From contig NZ_JPGL01000055.1 of the NCBI RefSeq assembly GCF_000732615.1, positions 1 to 64,000 on the forward strand: DNA of 64,000 nt. Reading direction: 5' to 3'. Each line of letters starts with the position of its first letter. Within the stretch, counting starts at the first letter, position 1. Of this stretch, positions 54,483 through 62,971 are shown piece by piece. The DNA is from Burkholderia paludis (lineage in GTDB: Bacteria; Pseudomonadota; Gammaproteobacteria; Burkholderiales; Burkholderiaceae). Below the pieces are notes generated by a model, which saw only the letters and a list, made by a program, of their open reading frames with translations, searched no databases and was not told the DNA's origin. The translations under genes were made by a program, and so were the position numbers.

Positions 54483-54524
54483 ATCTAACCATTCGTAAAA
54501 ATTTATCTTTCCAGTTGGTTAGAT
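54483..54524. promoter_or_regulatory. Inverted repeat between TetR gene and catabolic operon
   Basis: ATCTAACCA (54483-54491) and TGGTTAGAT (54516-54524) are perfect 9-bp arms spaced 33 bp start to start. The AT-rich segment between them contains promoter-like TTTATCTTT. TTGACA occurs at 54464-54469. This is the best candidate for the TetR operator. Confidence 0.6.
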
Positions 54525-54587
54525 GTTGTCGGGCCCGACGGCCGTTCCGGGCGTCGCCCGGCGTAACGTTGAAGCGTGGAGGGAGAC

Positions 54588-55391
54588 ATGGAGAACGGCA
54601 GGCTGGCAGGACGCAAGGCACTGGTGACGGGCGGCGCCCGCGGGATCGGCGCCGCGGTGGCGCATGCGCTCGCGCAGGCGGGGGCGGACGTGATGATCGG
54701 CGACGTGCTTGCCGATCTCGCCGCCCAGACCGCGCACGACATCGCGCAGAAGGGCGTGCGCACGGGCGTCGTCGCGCTCGACGTCGGCAACGACGAGCAT
54801 TGGGGGCACGCCGCCGGCGCGATGGTCGGGGAGATGGGCGGCTTCGACATCCTGATCAACAACGCGGGGATCGAGATCACGTCGCTCGTCGCGGACCTGC
54901 AGGCGGCCGACCTGCGCCGCATGTGCGACATCAACATCGTCGGGGTTGGCCTCGGCCTGAAGCATGCGTTTCGCGCGATGCGCCCGGGCGGTGCGGCGGG
55001 GCGGGGCGGCGTCGTCGTCAACGTGTCGTCGGTCGCGGCCACGATCGCCTATCCGGCCATCGCCGGCTATTCGGCCACCAAGTCCGCCGTGGATCGCCTG
55101 ACGCGTGTCGCGGCGATGGAAGCCGGCAAGCTCGGCTACGGCATTCGCGTCAATTGCGTGTACCCGGGCCTGACGCCCACCGAGATGGGGATGAAGCTTG
55201 CCACCGATATCGTCGCCAACGGGCTGGCGCCCGACGTCCAGGGCGCCGTGTCCGCCGTCGTCGCGCAGACGCCGCTCGGGCGCCTCGCGACGGTCGACGA
55301 GATCGCCGACGCGATCGTCTTCCTGTGCTCCGACGACGCCCGCTTCATCACCGGCGCCGGCATGCCGGTCGACGGCGGCATGGGCATGTAA
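54588..55391 (+). CDS. SDR-family oxidoreductase
   Basis: A 267-residue classical short-chain dehydrogenase. The NAD(P) motif is TGGARGIG, then NNAG, the catalytic Ser (VSSVAA) and YSATK (Tyr and Lys). FITGAGMPVDGGMG ends the fold. The acidic residue after the second strand (GDVLAD) favours NAD over NADP. The start at 54588 has a strong GGAGGGAG site; an upstream in-frame GTG is less likely. It probably oxidises a hydroxy group of the pathway substrate. Confidence 0.92.
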   Translation: MENGRLAGRKALVTGGARGIGAAVAHALAQAGADVMIGDVLADLAAQTAHDIAQKGVRTGVVALDVGNDEHWGHAAGAMVGEMGGFDILINNAGIEITSLVADLQAADLRRMCDINIVGVGLGLKHAFRAMRPGGAAGRGGVVVNVSSVAATIAYPAIAGYSATKSAVDRLTRVAAMEAGKLGYGIRVNCVYPGLTPTEMGMKLATDIVANGLAPDVQGAVSAVVAQTPLGRLATVDEIADAIVFLCSDDARFITGAGMPVDGGMGM

Positions 55392-55433
55392 CGAGAGACG
55401 GGGACCGGATTTTTCTTTGATGAAGGAGGAGAC

Positions 55434-56555
55434 ATGAGCGACAAGAAGCCCGTGGTCGTCTACGGCGTGTCGGGGTACACCGGCCGCCTGGTATGCGAAT
55501 ACCTGCGCGAGTACAACATCCCGTTCATCGCGGCGGGACGCGACCGCAAGCGCATCGCGGAAGTCGTCGAGCGCATTCCCGGTATCGAGACCGCAGACTA
55601 CGAAATCGTCGAGGTCGAGCATTCGGTGGCCGCGCTCACGGAGCTGTTCAAGGGGGCGAAATTCGTCAGCAACATGGTCGGGCCGTTCATCAAGTACGGG
55701 CCGGAGGTGGTCGAGGCGTGTCTTGCGGCCGGCTGCCACTACTCGGACACGACCGGCGAGCAGGACTGGGTGCTGCTCGCGAAGGAGCGCTGGGGCGACG
55801 CGTTCGCGAAGAAGGAATTGCTGCTCGCGCCGAACGTCGCGCAGATGTACACGACGGGAGAGATCGCGGCGAACCTGTGCCTGGAGACGCCGGGACTCGA
55901 CACGCTCGATATCCTGGTGTTGTGGAAGGGCTTCCCGACCTATGCGTCGACGCAGACGATCTTCACGATCCTGAAAGCGACCTGGTACTACCTCGAGCAG
56001 AACAAGTACGTCACATGGGAGCCGACCGCGCATGCGGAGGTGGCGGTGCCGGGGCAGCACGAAACGGCGATCGCGATGCCGTGGGGCGGCACGGCGCACC
56101 CGGTGTGGTTCAAGGACGATCCGCGCGTGGCGAACTGCCGCGCGATCGGCGGCGTGATGGCGCGCGCGGTCATGGAGGGCGTACAGAAGACGACGCGGAT
56201 GTTCGACGAGAAGATCCGCCCGCTGCCGCCGGCCGAACAGGAAGTCGCGCTCGCCGAGATCGCGAACAGCCTGCAGGCGAGCATGCCGCCGCGCGAGAAC
56301 CCGCGCCTGAACACGACGATCGACTCGGTGCATGCGTCGGGCCCGCTCGGCCGCGCGCACTGCGTGATCCACGGCGTCTGCAACTACAAGCAGACCGGGC
56401 TGCTGCAGGCGTATGCCGCGTTCTCGCTGCTGCAGACGCCGCCGAAACGGGTCGGCTTCGCATCCGGCTGCCAGGCGTTCGGCCATCACGCGCTGCTCGG
56501 CCAGTTGCGCAGCTTCGGCCTCGTCATGAAGCCCGTGCTGACCGTGCAGGACTGA
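55434..56555 (+). CDS. Saccharopine-dehydrogenase-like NAD(P)-binding reductase
   Basis: A 373-residue protein with an N-terminal Rossmann motif (VVYGVSGYTGRLVCEYL) and the family segment VSNMVGPFIKYGPEVVEACLAAGCHYSDTTGEQDW. This group contains saccharopine dehydrogenases and trans-acting enoyl reductases. The C-terminal part (NYKQTGLLQAYAAFSLLQTPPKRVGFASGCQAFGHHALLGQL) resembles catabolic-cluster members rather than lysine-pathway enzymes. The reaction is unknown. The AAGGAGGAGAC site is strong. Confidence 0.82.
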   Translation: MSDKKPVVVYGVSGYTGRLVCEYLREYNIPFIAAGRDRKRIAEVVERIPGIETADYEIVEVEHSVAALTELFKGAKFVSNMVGPFIKYGPEVVEACLAAGCHYSDTTGEQDWVLLAKERWGDAFAKKELLLAPNVAQMYTTGEIAANLCLETPGLDTLDILVLWKGFPTYASTQTIFTILKATWYYLEQNKYVTWEPTAHAEVAVPGQHETAIAMPWGGTAHPVWFKDDPRVANCRAIGGVMARAVMEGVQKTTRMFDEKIRPLPPAEQEVALAEIANSLQASMPPRENPRLNTTIDSVHASGPLGRAHCVIHGVCNYKQTGLLQAYAAFSLLQTPPKRVGFASGCQAFGHHALLGQLRSFGLVMKPVLTVQD

Positions 56556-56582
56556 CGCGTCGCACTTTCCGGGAGAATCGTC

Positions 56583-58124
56583 ATGCGTTTGACCCGCTAT
56601 CTCGACAAGGGCGCGTCGCTCGGCGCCGACCGGCCGTGCCTCGTCGCCGACGACGAGACGCTGACCTACGCGCAGGTTCAGCGCCTCACCTACCGCGTCG
56701 CGCGCGGGCTCGCCCGCTCGGGCGTGGCCGCCGGCGACACGGTGGCGATCCTGTCGGGCAACGATCCGGTCGCGTTCGCGTGCGTGTTCGGCATTGCACG
56801 GGCGGGCAACGTCTGGTGCCCGATCAATCCGCGCAATGAAGTTGCCGAGAATCGCTTCGTGCTCGAGACCTTCGCGTGCCGCGCGCTGCTGTTTCACAGC
56901 GCGTATGCCGCGATGGTCGAGAAGATGTTGCCGGGGCTGCCCGCGTTGAGCGTGGCCGTGTGCCTGGATGCGACACTGCCGTTCGCGCCGTGTCTCGACG
57001 ACTGGCTGGACGGCTTGCCGGACACGCCGTACGAACGCGAGCCGGTGAGCGACGTCGCGATGCTGCCGGGCACCGGCGGCACCACCGGCGTGCCCAAGGG
57101 CGTGATGCTGTCGGAACGGAACCTGGAGACGATGACGGCGCTCACGCTGATGAGCTACCCGTTCGACGGTCGGCCGGTGTATCTGGCGTTCGCCCCGCTT
57201 ACGCATGCGGCCGGCGTGCTGTGCCTGCCGGTGATGACGCTCGGCGGCAGGATCGTCGTGATGCGCCATCCCGACGTCGGGGCGTTTCTGGCGACGATCG
57301 CACGGGAACGCGTCACGCATACGTTCCTGCCGCCGACGGTGATCTACATGCTGCTCGACCACCCGGACCTGCCCGCGACCCGCCTCGATTCGCTGCAGTG
57401 CTTCTGGTACGGCGCCGCGCCGATCTCGGTCGAGCGTCTTGCCGAGGCGCTCGAGCGGATCGGCCCGATGGCGCAGTTGTTCGGCCAGACCGAGGCCCCG
57501 ATGATGGTGTCGACGCTGGCGCCGGCCGATCACTATCGCCCGGACGGCTCCATCGCGATCGAGCGACTGTCGTCCGCCGGCCGGCCGACGCCGCTCGTCG
57601 AGGTCGGCATCATGGACGGGCAGGGGCGTCTGCTGCCGACGGGCGAGCGCGGCGAGATCGTCGTGCGCGGCTCGCTGGTCATGAAAGGCTACTACGAGAA
57701 TCCCGACGCGACGGCCGAGGCATCGGCATTCGGCTGGCACCACACGGGCGACATCGGCTACCTCGACGCGGACAATTTCCTGTTCATCGTCGATCGCGCG
57801 AAGGACATGATCATCACCGGCGGATTCAACGTCTACTCGATCGAAGTCGAGCAGGCGCTGCTTGCGCACGCCGACGTGCGCGACTGCGCGGTCATAGGCC
57901 TGCCCGACGACAAGTGGGGCGAGCGGGTGGTGGCCGTCGTGCAGCCGCGCGACGGCAGGCGGATCGATACCGCGGCGCTCGCCGCGTTCGTGAAGGAGCG
58001 GATCGGCAGCGTCAAGGCGCCCAAGCAGATCGAGGTATGGAGCGACCTGCCGCGCTCGAAGGTCGGCAAGGTGTCGAAGCCGGACGTGAAGGCCAGACTG
58101 CGCGGCGGCGTGTCGGCCGGGTAG
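56583..58124 (+). CDS. Acyl-CoA synthetase (AMP-forming)
   Basis: A 513-residue ANL-superfamily ligase that activates a carboxylic acid through an acyl-AMP. The P-loop is LPGTGGTTGVPKGVMLS, motif A4 is YGAAPIS, A5 FGQTEAP, A7 HTGDIGYLDADNF, A8 DRAKDMIITGGFNVYSIEVE, and the catalytic Lys is in LPRSKVGKVSK. The start matches the family N terminus. The gene follows the reductase by 27 bp. The substrate may be a hydrophobic or cyclic acid. Confidence 0.93.
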   Translation: MRLTRYLDKGASLGADRPCLVADDETLTYAQVQRLTYRVARGLARSGVAAGDTVAILSGNDPVAFACVFGIARAGNVWCPINPRNEVAENRFVLETFACRALLFHSAYAAMVEKMLPGLPALSVAVCLDATLPFAPCLDDWLDGLPDTPYEREPVSDVAMLPGTGGTTGVPKGVMLSERNLETMTALTLMSYPFDGRPVYLAFAPLTHAAGVLCLPVMTLGGRIVVMRHPDVGAFLATIARERVTHTFLPPTVIYMLLDHPDLPATRLDSLQCFWYGAAPISVERLAEALERIGPMAQLFGQTEAPMMVSTLAPADHYRPDGSIAIERLSSAGRPTPLVEVGIMDGQGRLLPTGERGEIVVRGSLVMKGYYENPDATAEASAFGWHHTGDIGYLDADNFLFIVDRAKDMIITGGFNVYSIEVEQALLAHADVRDCAVIGLPDDKWGERVVAVVQPRDGRRIDTAALAAFVKERIGSVKAPKQIEVWSDLPRSKVGKVSKPDVKARLRGGVSAG

Positions 58125-58201
58125 GACGGCGTACCGGGCGATCCGGCCTGCGCCGGTTTCGCGCATAAATAATAGGAATACTGAATAAAAAGGATGGAGA
58201 C

Positions 58202-59077
58202 ATGAAGACGAAGGCGATGCAGCCTGCCGCGCTGGCGGGCGTTTTGCTGGCGCTCTCTACCTCGGCGTCGGCGATCGACATCTACCCGGGCGACTATACG
58301 GTGCTGCCGCCCGGCACGACGCTCGCGCTCGGCTATCTCGGCTATACGCCGAGCAGCGACTTCCGGCTGGACGGCGTGGGCAAGGTGCCCGATTCGAGCC
58401 TCGATCAGACCGTCGGCATTGCGCGGGTGCTGCACTACACGCAGATCGGCGGCGTGCCGCTGGCCTTTCAGGCGTACCTGCCGTTCGCGAAACTGACCGA
58501 CGTCAAGGTCGGCGGCAGCCCGGTGCCGACGAACAACGGACTCGGCGACCTCACGTTCGGCGCGACCGCATTCCTTGTGAACCGTCCAGATCCTCAGTAC
58601 GGCACGGTGGTCGGGTTTACGGCCTACTTTTCCGTGCCGACCGGGAAATACGATCTCGGCCGGGTCGGCGCGGGTGCCGGCACCGTCGTGTTCACGCCGC
58701 AACTCGGCGTGATCCAGGGGCTCGGCCGCAACCTGTTCTTCGACGGCGCGCTGGACGTGGCCGCGCAACCGGGGCATGACGACGCCGGACAACGCATTTC
58801 CGTGCGACCGTCCGTCGAACTGCAGACGTACCTGCGCTATCAGTTCACGCCGGCCACGTCGGTTTCGTTCGGCTACGCGGGCACCTTCGGCGGCAAGGAG
58901 TATGTCGACGACGCCTATACTGGCCAGAAGACGAGCACGAACCAGTTGCGGTTGTTCGCGAGTCACATGCTGACCCCGACCTGGCAGGTATCGGGGATGC
59001 TCGGCAAGGCGCTCTCGGCCGAAGGCGGCTTCAAGAACGACTATAGCGTCCAGTTGCGCGTGATGAAGATCTTCTGA
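58202..59077 (+). CDS. Outer-membrane protein of the phenol-degradation MetA family
   Basis: A 291-residue exported protein. A signal peptide ends ASA before IDIYPGDYTVLPPGTTLALGYLGY. The rest is alternating beta strands with aromatic ends and a C-terminal Phe (LRVMKIF), as expected for a beta barrel. The family (MetA-pathway of phenol degradation) is found next to catabolic operons for aromatics and other hydrophobic compounds and is thought to aid uptake. The preceding gap of 77 bp has an AT-rich patch near 58165-58190. Confidence 0.82.
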   Translation: MKTKAMQPAALAGVLLALSTSASAIDIYPGDYTVLPPGTTLALGYLGYTPSSDFRLDGVGKVPDSSLDQTVGIARVLHYTQIGGVPLAFQAYLPFAKLTDVKVGGSPVPTNNGLGDLTFGATAFLVNRPDPQYGTVVGFTAYFSVPTGKYDLGRVGAGAGTVVFTPQLGVIQGLGRNLFFDGALDVAAQPGHDDAGQRISVRPSVELQTYLRYQFTPATSVSFGYAGTFGGKEYVDDAYTGQKTSTNQLRLFASHMLTPTWQVSGMLGKALSAEGGFKNDYSVQLRVMKIF

Positions 59078-59096
59078 ACCCACGAAGGAGCCCAGC

Positions 59097-60275
59097 ATGA
59101 GTCGTCGAGTCAATGTCATCGGTGTCGGGATGATCCCGTTCATGAAGCCGGGCGCGAGTCCGCAGTACTACGAGATGGCCGCGGAAGCCGCGCGCATTGC
59201 GCTTGCCGACGCCGGCATCGCATACGACGCGGTCGAACAGGTGTACGCCGGGTACGTCTACGGCGATTCCACCTGCGGGCAGCGGGCGATCTACGAGGTC
59301 GGCATGACCGGTGTGCCGGTCGTGAACGTCAACAACAACTGCTCCACGGGTTCGACCGCGCTCTGGCTGGCGCGCCAGGCGATCGACAGCGGCGCGGCCG
59401 AATGCGTGCTGGCGCTCGGGTTCGAGCAGATGGCGAAGGGGGCGCTGACGACCTGGTTCAACGATCGTGCGTCGCCGCTCGAACCGCATCTCGATGTCGC
59501 CGACACCATGCAGGGCGAGATCGAGGCACCGATGGCCGTGCGGATGTTCGGGGGCGCCGGGCGCGAGTACATCGAGCGCTACGGTGCCGCGCGGGATACG
59601 TTCGGCATGATCTCGGTCAAGGCGCGCGAGCATGCCGCGCGCAATCCGTACGCGCTGTTTCGCGAGCCATTGGACCTGGCGCAGGTGATGGGGTCGAGCG
59701 AGGTGTTCGATCCGCTCACGCGGTTCCAGTGCTGCCCGCCGACCTGCGGCGCCGGCTGCGCGGTACTGTGCTCGGATGAATTCGCGAGACGTCATGGCCT
59801 GGCGCGGCGGGTGCACATCGCCGCGCAGGCGATGACCACCGATTACCCGAGCAGTTTCGCGCCGACGTCGATGATCCGGATGGTCGGCTACGACATGACG
59901 GCCGCTGCCGCCCGGCAGGTGTACGAGCAGGCCGGGATCGGGCCCGAGGATCTCGACGTCGTCGAGCTGCACGACTGCTTCACGAGCAACGAGCTGATCA
60001 GCTACGAAGCGCTTGGACTGTGTCCCGAAGGCGGCGCGGAGCGGTTCGTGCGCGATCGCGACAACACGTACGGCGGCAGGATCGTCACCAATCCGTCGGG
60101 CGGCCTGCTGTCGAAGGGTCATCCGCTCGGCGCGACCGGACTGGCCCAGTGCGCGGAGCTGGTCTGGCAACTGCGGGGCGATGCGGGGGCGAGACAGGTC
60201 GAAGGCGCGCGCGTGGCGTTGCAGCACAATATCGGCCTGGGCGGCGCCTGCGTTGTGACGCTGTATCGTTCGTGA
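59097..60275 (+). CDS. Thiolase (SCPx/lipid-transfer type)
   Basis: A 392-residue thiolase-fold enzyme. The nucleophilic Cys82 is in VNVNNNCSTGS, His residues are in ELHDCFTSNEL and SKGHPLGATGLAQ, and the C-terminal Cys is in GLGGACVVTLYR, so all catalytic positions are present. The SCPx group cleaves or condenses branched and sterol-like 3-ketoacyl-CoAs. No separate sterol-carrier domain or DUF35 partner is adjacent. It is the last gene of the operon, starting 19 bp after the outer-membrane gene. Confidence 0.9.
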   Translation: MSRRVNVIGVGMIPFMKPGASPQYYEMAAEAARIALADAGIAYDAVEQVYAGYVYGDSTCGQRAIYEVGMTGVPVVNVNNNCSTGSTALWLARQAIDSGAAECVLALGFEQMAKGALTTWFNDRASPLEPHLDVADTMQGEIEAPMAVRMFGGAGREYIERYGAARDTFGMISVKAREHAARNPYALFREPLDLAQVMGSSEVFDPLTRFQCCPPTCGAGCAVLCSDEFARRHGLARRVHIAAQAMTTDYPSSFAPTSMIRMVGYDMTAAAARQVYEQAGIGPEDLDVVELHDCFTSNELISYEALGLCPEGGAERFVRDRDNTYGGRIVTNPSGGLLSKGHPLGATGLAQCAELVWQLRGDAGARQVEGARVALQHNIGLGGACVVTLYRS

Positions 60276-60309
60276 CGAATGACGGCGTCGTACGGGGCCG
60301 GACCGATGG

Positions 60310-60315
60310 TAGAAT
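60310..60315 (+). promoter_or_regulatory. Extended -10 of the tRNA-Leu gene
   Basis: TGGTAGAAT at 60307-60315 gives an extended -10 (TGn plus TAGAAT), 16 bp before the mature tRNA 5' end. No good -35 is seen. Confidence 0.45.
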
Positions 60316-60330
60316 GCGGTCCGCCCTCTT

Positions 60331-60665
60331 GCCGGGGTGATGAAATTGGTAAACATAGCGGACTTAAACGATTGAGTGCCCGGTCGGAAACGGCCGGTGC
60401 AGAACCCTTCAAATTCGGTGAAACCCCTGATGCGCGCATCGAGGCAACGCCGAGCCAAGCCTCGCGACATCCGCGAGGAAGGTGTAGAGACTAGACGGGG
60501 GGCGCCTAAGGCGCACGGGCGGCAGTGATGCCCGCGCGCGACGGCGAAGGCATAGTCCAGCGCACGAACGGCATCGCCTCGACGACGCCGGCTTTGAAAG
60601 AAGCAGTGTGACGAAAATCCGCCGCCTTAACTGGCTTGCCGGTTCGAGTCCGGTCCCCGGCACCA
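60331..60665 (+). tRNA. tRNA-Leu(UAA), interrupted by a group I intron
   Basis: The 5' exon is 60331-60365 and the 3' exon 60614-60665 (87 nt joined, CCA encoded). The acceptor stem is GCCGGGG with CCCCGGC plus A and CCA, and the T arm contains GGTTCGAGTCC. Joining the exons gives an anticodon stem GCGGA/TCCGC with loop CTTAAAA: U34, A35, A36, hence Leu(UAA). A long variable arm (GCCGCCTTAACTGGC) fits a class II tRNA. The intron sits between U34 and A35, the position of the cyanobacterial tRNA-Leu(UAA) intron. Splicing is required for function. Confidence 0.93.
60366..60613 (+). ncRNA. Self-splicing group I intron (IC3-like) in tRNA-Leu(UAA)
   Basis: A 248-nt intron ending in G (omega G). 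The internal guide GAGT (60374-60377) pairs with exon ACTT (60362-60365), giving the required U-G wobble at the 5' splice site. The core elements are clear: AATTCGGTGAAACC (60411-60425), GGTGTAGAGACTAGACGG (60481-60498) and AAGGCATAGTCC (60547-60558). These match the Azoarcus tRNA-Ile(CAU) intron core almost word for word. Peripheral helices differ (for example the GGCGCC stem near 60500). There is no endonuclease gene within it. Confidence 0.93.
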
Positions 60666-60699
60666 TAGAATTATCTCGCTGTATCTCGTGCGATCTCAG

Positions 60700-60735
60700 A
60701 ACCCCGCTCAGAACCTTGTCCTGGCGGGGTTTTTT
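60700..60735 (+). terminator. Rho-independent terminator after tRNA-Leu
   Basis: AACCCCGC (60700-60707) pairs with GCGGGGTT (60724-60731), followed by T at 60730-60735. It lies 35 bp after the CCA end and should end the tRNA transcript. Confidence 0.85.
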
Positions 60736-60817
60736 GTTCCATTGAGTCTCATTGATGCTCGTTACATCTCATCGAAGGGTTGGTATATTCGTTGATATCC
60801 AAGGGCGTCGATGCGCC

Positions 60818-61290
60818 ATGCCACCTACCGATTCAACGGCGAAGAATGCGAAGCCGGCGGACAAACCTTACAAGCTCACCGATGGCGGCGGGATGTACTT
60901 ACTGATGCAGCCCGACGGTGCCAAGTACTGGCGGCGGCCCGCAAACGCCGGGGCGATGCATGGAAGAGGCTAGCGGCTGGCGTCGATCCAAGCGTGGCGA
61001 AGCGCATCGCGAAGCGGACGGCTCGTCCAGCAGCCAGCAATACCTTTGAGGCTGTGGCTCATGGGTGGATGAACGAACGCAAAACTATTGTCGAGATCGG
61101 GCAGTACGAAAAGACGCTGGCTCGCCTTGAGAGCGATGTGTTCCCGTGGCTCGGCGGCGTCCGATAACTGAAGTCGACACCCCCGAGATCCTCGCGGTGC
61201 TGAAGCGGATCGACAGTCGCGGCGCCAGATACACGGCGCATCGAGTGCGGAGTGAAATCAGCCGCGTGTTTCGGTATGGCATCAAGGCGA
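60818..61290 (+). pseudogene. Degraded P4-type tyrosine integrase
   Basis: Three pieces in different frames. First, PPTDSTAKNAKPADKPYKLTDGGGMYLL with KYWR from 60818, the N-terminal arm-binding domain of P4-like integrases, ending in a stop at 60973. Second, ARKRRGDAWKRLAAGVDPS through FPWLGGVR (another frame, to 61167). Third, RRPITEVDTPEILAVLKRIDSRGARYTAHRVRSEISRVFRYGI (third frame, to about 61290). Part of the N-terminal beta sheet is deleted, and the catalytic domain with its R-H-R-Y residues is absent. Lying next to the tRNA 3' end, it marks an old island integration. Confidence 0.85.
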
Positions 61291-61448
61291 AGGACACGTT
61301 CGAGAAGCTGCTCCAGAAGAGTCTCGGCATAGCGCAACTGATGTTGAACACCTGGCTCTTCCGAGGCCACCAGATCTATCTGTCTTCCGGAAGACGGAAG
61401 TGACGGGAGTACCACTCCGATCTCACGCTCCAACCGACACCAGACACG

Positions 61449-61712
61449 ATGAAATACACCCCTCCCAAGGCTGAAGACCTTCGGCACCTGAAAGTAGAAC
61501 TTGGCCGTACCGGCGAGCAGATGGCCGAATTGTTCGGCGTGGCCGGCGGCCAACAGTGGCGAAAGTACACGGGCGGCGCGGAGCCGCGCGAACTCAGCCC
61601 GCATATCCTGTTCTTTGGTGCTGCCCGGCTCGTGCTGCCCGACGAGCAACTCGCGTTGGTGCTCGACAAGATGCGCGTGCTCGGCGCGCAGATCGATCTC
61701 GCGGAAGACTGA
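61449..61712 (+). CDS. Small HTH-like protein of mobile-element type
   Basis: An 87-residue protein (KYTPPKAEDLRHLKVELGRTGEQMAELFGVAGGQQWRKYTGG) with a helix-turn-helix-like segment at about residues 15-40, followed by LSPHILFFGAARLVLPDEQLALVLDKMRVLGAQIDLAED. Similar short proteins are common in Burkholderia prophages and islands. Codon use is good (G/C third positions), unlike its surroundings. It could be a DNA-binding regulator; no partner gene is identifiable. Confidence 0.6.
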   Translation: MKYTPPKAEDLRHLKVELGRTGEQMAELFGVAGGQQWRKYTGGAEPRELSPHILFFGAARLVLPDEQLALVLDKMRVLGAQIDLAED

Positions 61713-62971
61713 GGCACCCGGGACCCTCGTCATCGGCCCCAATTTGGCTGTGGACGTCCCTGCGCGATGTCGTAGATGTTTTCGAATCGCGAATGCGCTC
61801 ATGGATGAATTCAGACCGACAACTGCAGCTGCGGCAGACCCGCCAATACCGGGTCGACGAACGGCCAGCCAGTCGTTACGTCAAAGACCGGCCGTTTTGA
61901 CGAGCTTCTGTGCAGGGCCTCGCACGTACGGCAACCTGGGATGAGGGGCAGGAGACCTGCAAAATGAAGAGATCCGGCAGACGAATCTGGCTGGGCCAAA
62001 GCGAGTCAATGCGGGGGAGGGGCATTACGTTGGGTGACCTCACCGGAATACGTCTTGCAACGCCGTCGTGAGCGAAGGTCACGAGTTTGCTGTTGCCGAG
62101 ATAGGCAGTCGTACCCTGGGGCTTGATTTGTAGGGGCGTGGCGTACCGGCTGCTGAATCGGAACCCGACTCCGCGAAAGATATGGATGCACATGCCGACG
62201 GCCAGAGAGAACACGGACGGGGTTATGCGACATGCTTGATTGCCCCGTCCGAGGCACTTTGCCGCGTTATCTTGAACGTCACACCTGCGCCGAACCAGGC
62301 GGCGTCGAGACGTTGATTGTCGGTGCGAGCACGGTGATGATCGTCCACGTACCGGACGACCGCTCGGAGCAAAGCTCATGTCGTACCCGATGCGGAAGTT
62401 GGAACGGCCCCCTTGCCACGACCGGCATAAAGCTGACTAATCACCTTGATGGTGCGTTTGTTGTGGATGCGCGACACGATGACGTATGCGTTTAGCGTGC
62501 GGGGCGCGTCATGACGAGCACAAGAAAATTATTGCCAACGTCGACCAAGTCAATGTTTTTATGTGGGGTGATCAGCGCACATTTTCGAGATTGCTGGGCG
62601 GTGTGAATTTAATAATCCCAAAATTACTGTTCGGCTACGAGTGCGTGATGAATGATGGGCTTTTCTCGTTCTGGAAATAAAGCGGCTGGAGAGTGTGCTG
62701 AATTTCATAAATGATGGGGTGGTTGAAGGTGGGTGTTTTTAATATATCGAATATCTCGATTTTTTATTTTTAAAATTGTTTGCAACTGTCAATTTTGTGG
62801 ATGATTGTTGGAAGTGAAAGGGAAGGAGTCGTGGTGTTAACCTGGGTGTATGACTGCATCAATAGAGTCCGGTAGTCAATTGATCTGACATCCTTGTAAT
62901 TTCTGGCAACACGAGAACAAATATTATCGGTACATTGCGGCGGAAGAGACCAATTACTGCGCCGCTAACAC
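61713..62971. other. Poorly coding island remnant, AT-rich at its right end
   Basis: About 1.26 kb with no convincing gene. The left part (to about 62500) has fragments that read coherently only in short stretches on either strand, suggesting decayed genes. From about 62520, and especially 62690-62800, base composition drops sharply to A/T (TTTTTTATTTTTAAAATTG). No terminator, RNA gene or clean promoter is recognised. The AT-rich part directly precedes the 141-residue gene and the Rhs-like gene and probably holds their promoter. Confidence 0.5.

Noticed and set aside
54519..58166. Minus-strand frame of over 1200 codons opposite the catabolic operon
   Set aside because: The plus-strand genes have motifs, ribosome-binding sites and short gaps; the minus frame is Arg/Asp/His-rich noise from G/C-rich third positions.
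62006..62257. Minus-strand frame of 83 codons within the island remnant
   Set aside because: No ribosome-binding site and no family resemblance; a Pro/Arg/Ser/His-rich product and weak codon bias suggest decayed DNA.
62486..62680. Plus-strand 64-codon frame in the AT-rich part of the island
   Set aside because: It could be a gene fragment, but it lacks a ribosome-binding site and any recognisable feature, so it was left within the region description.
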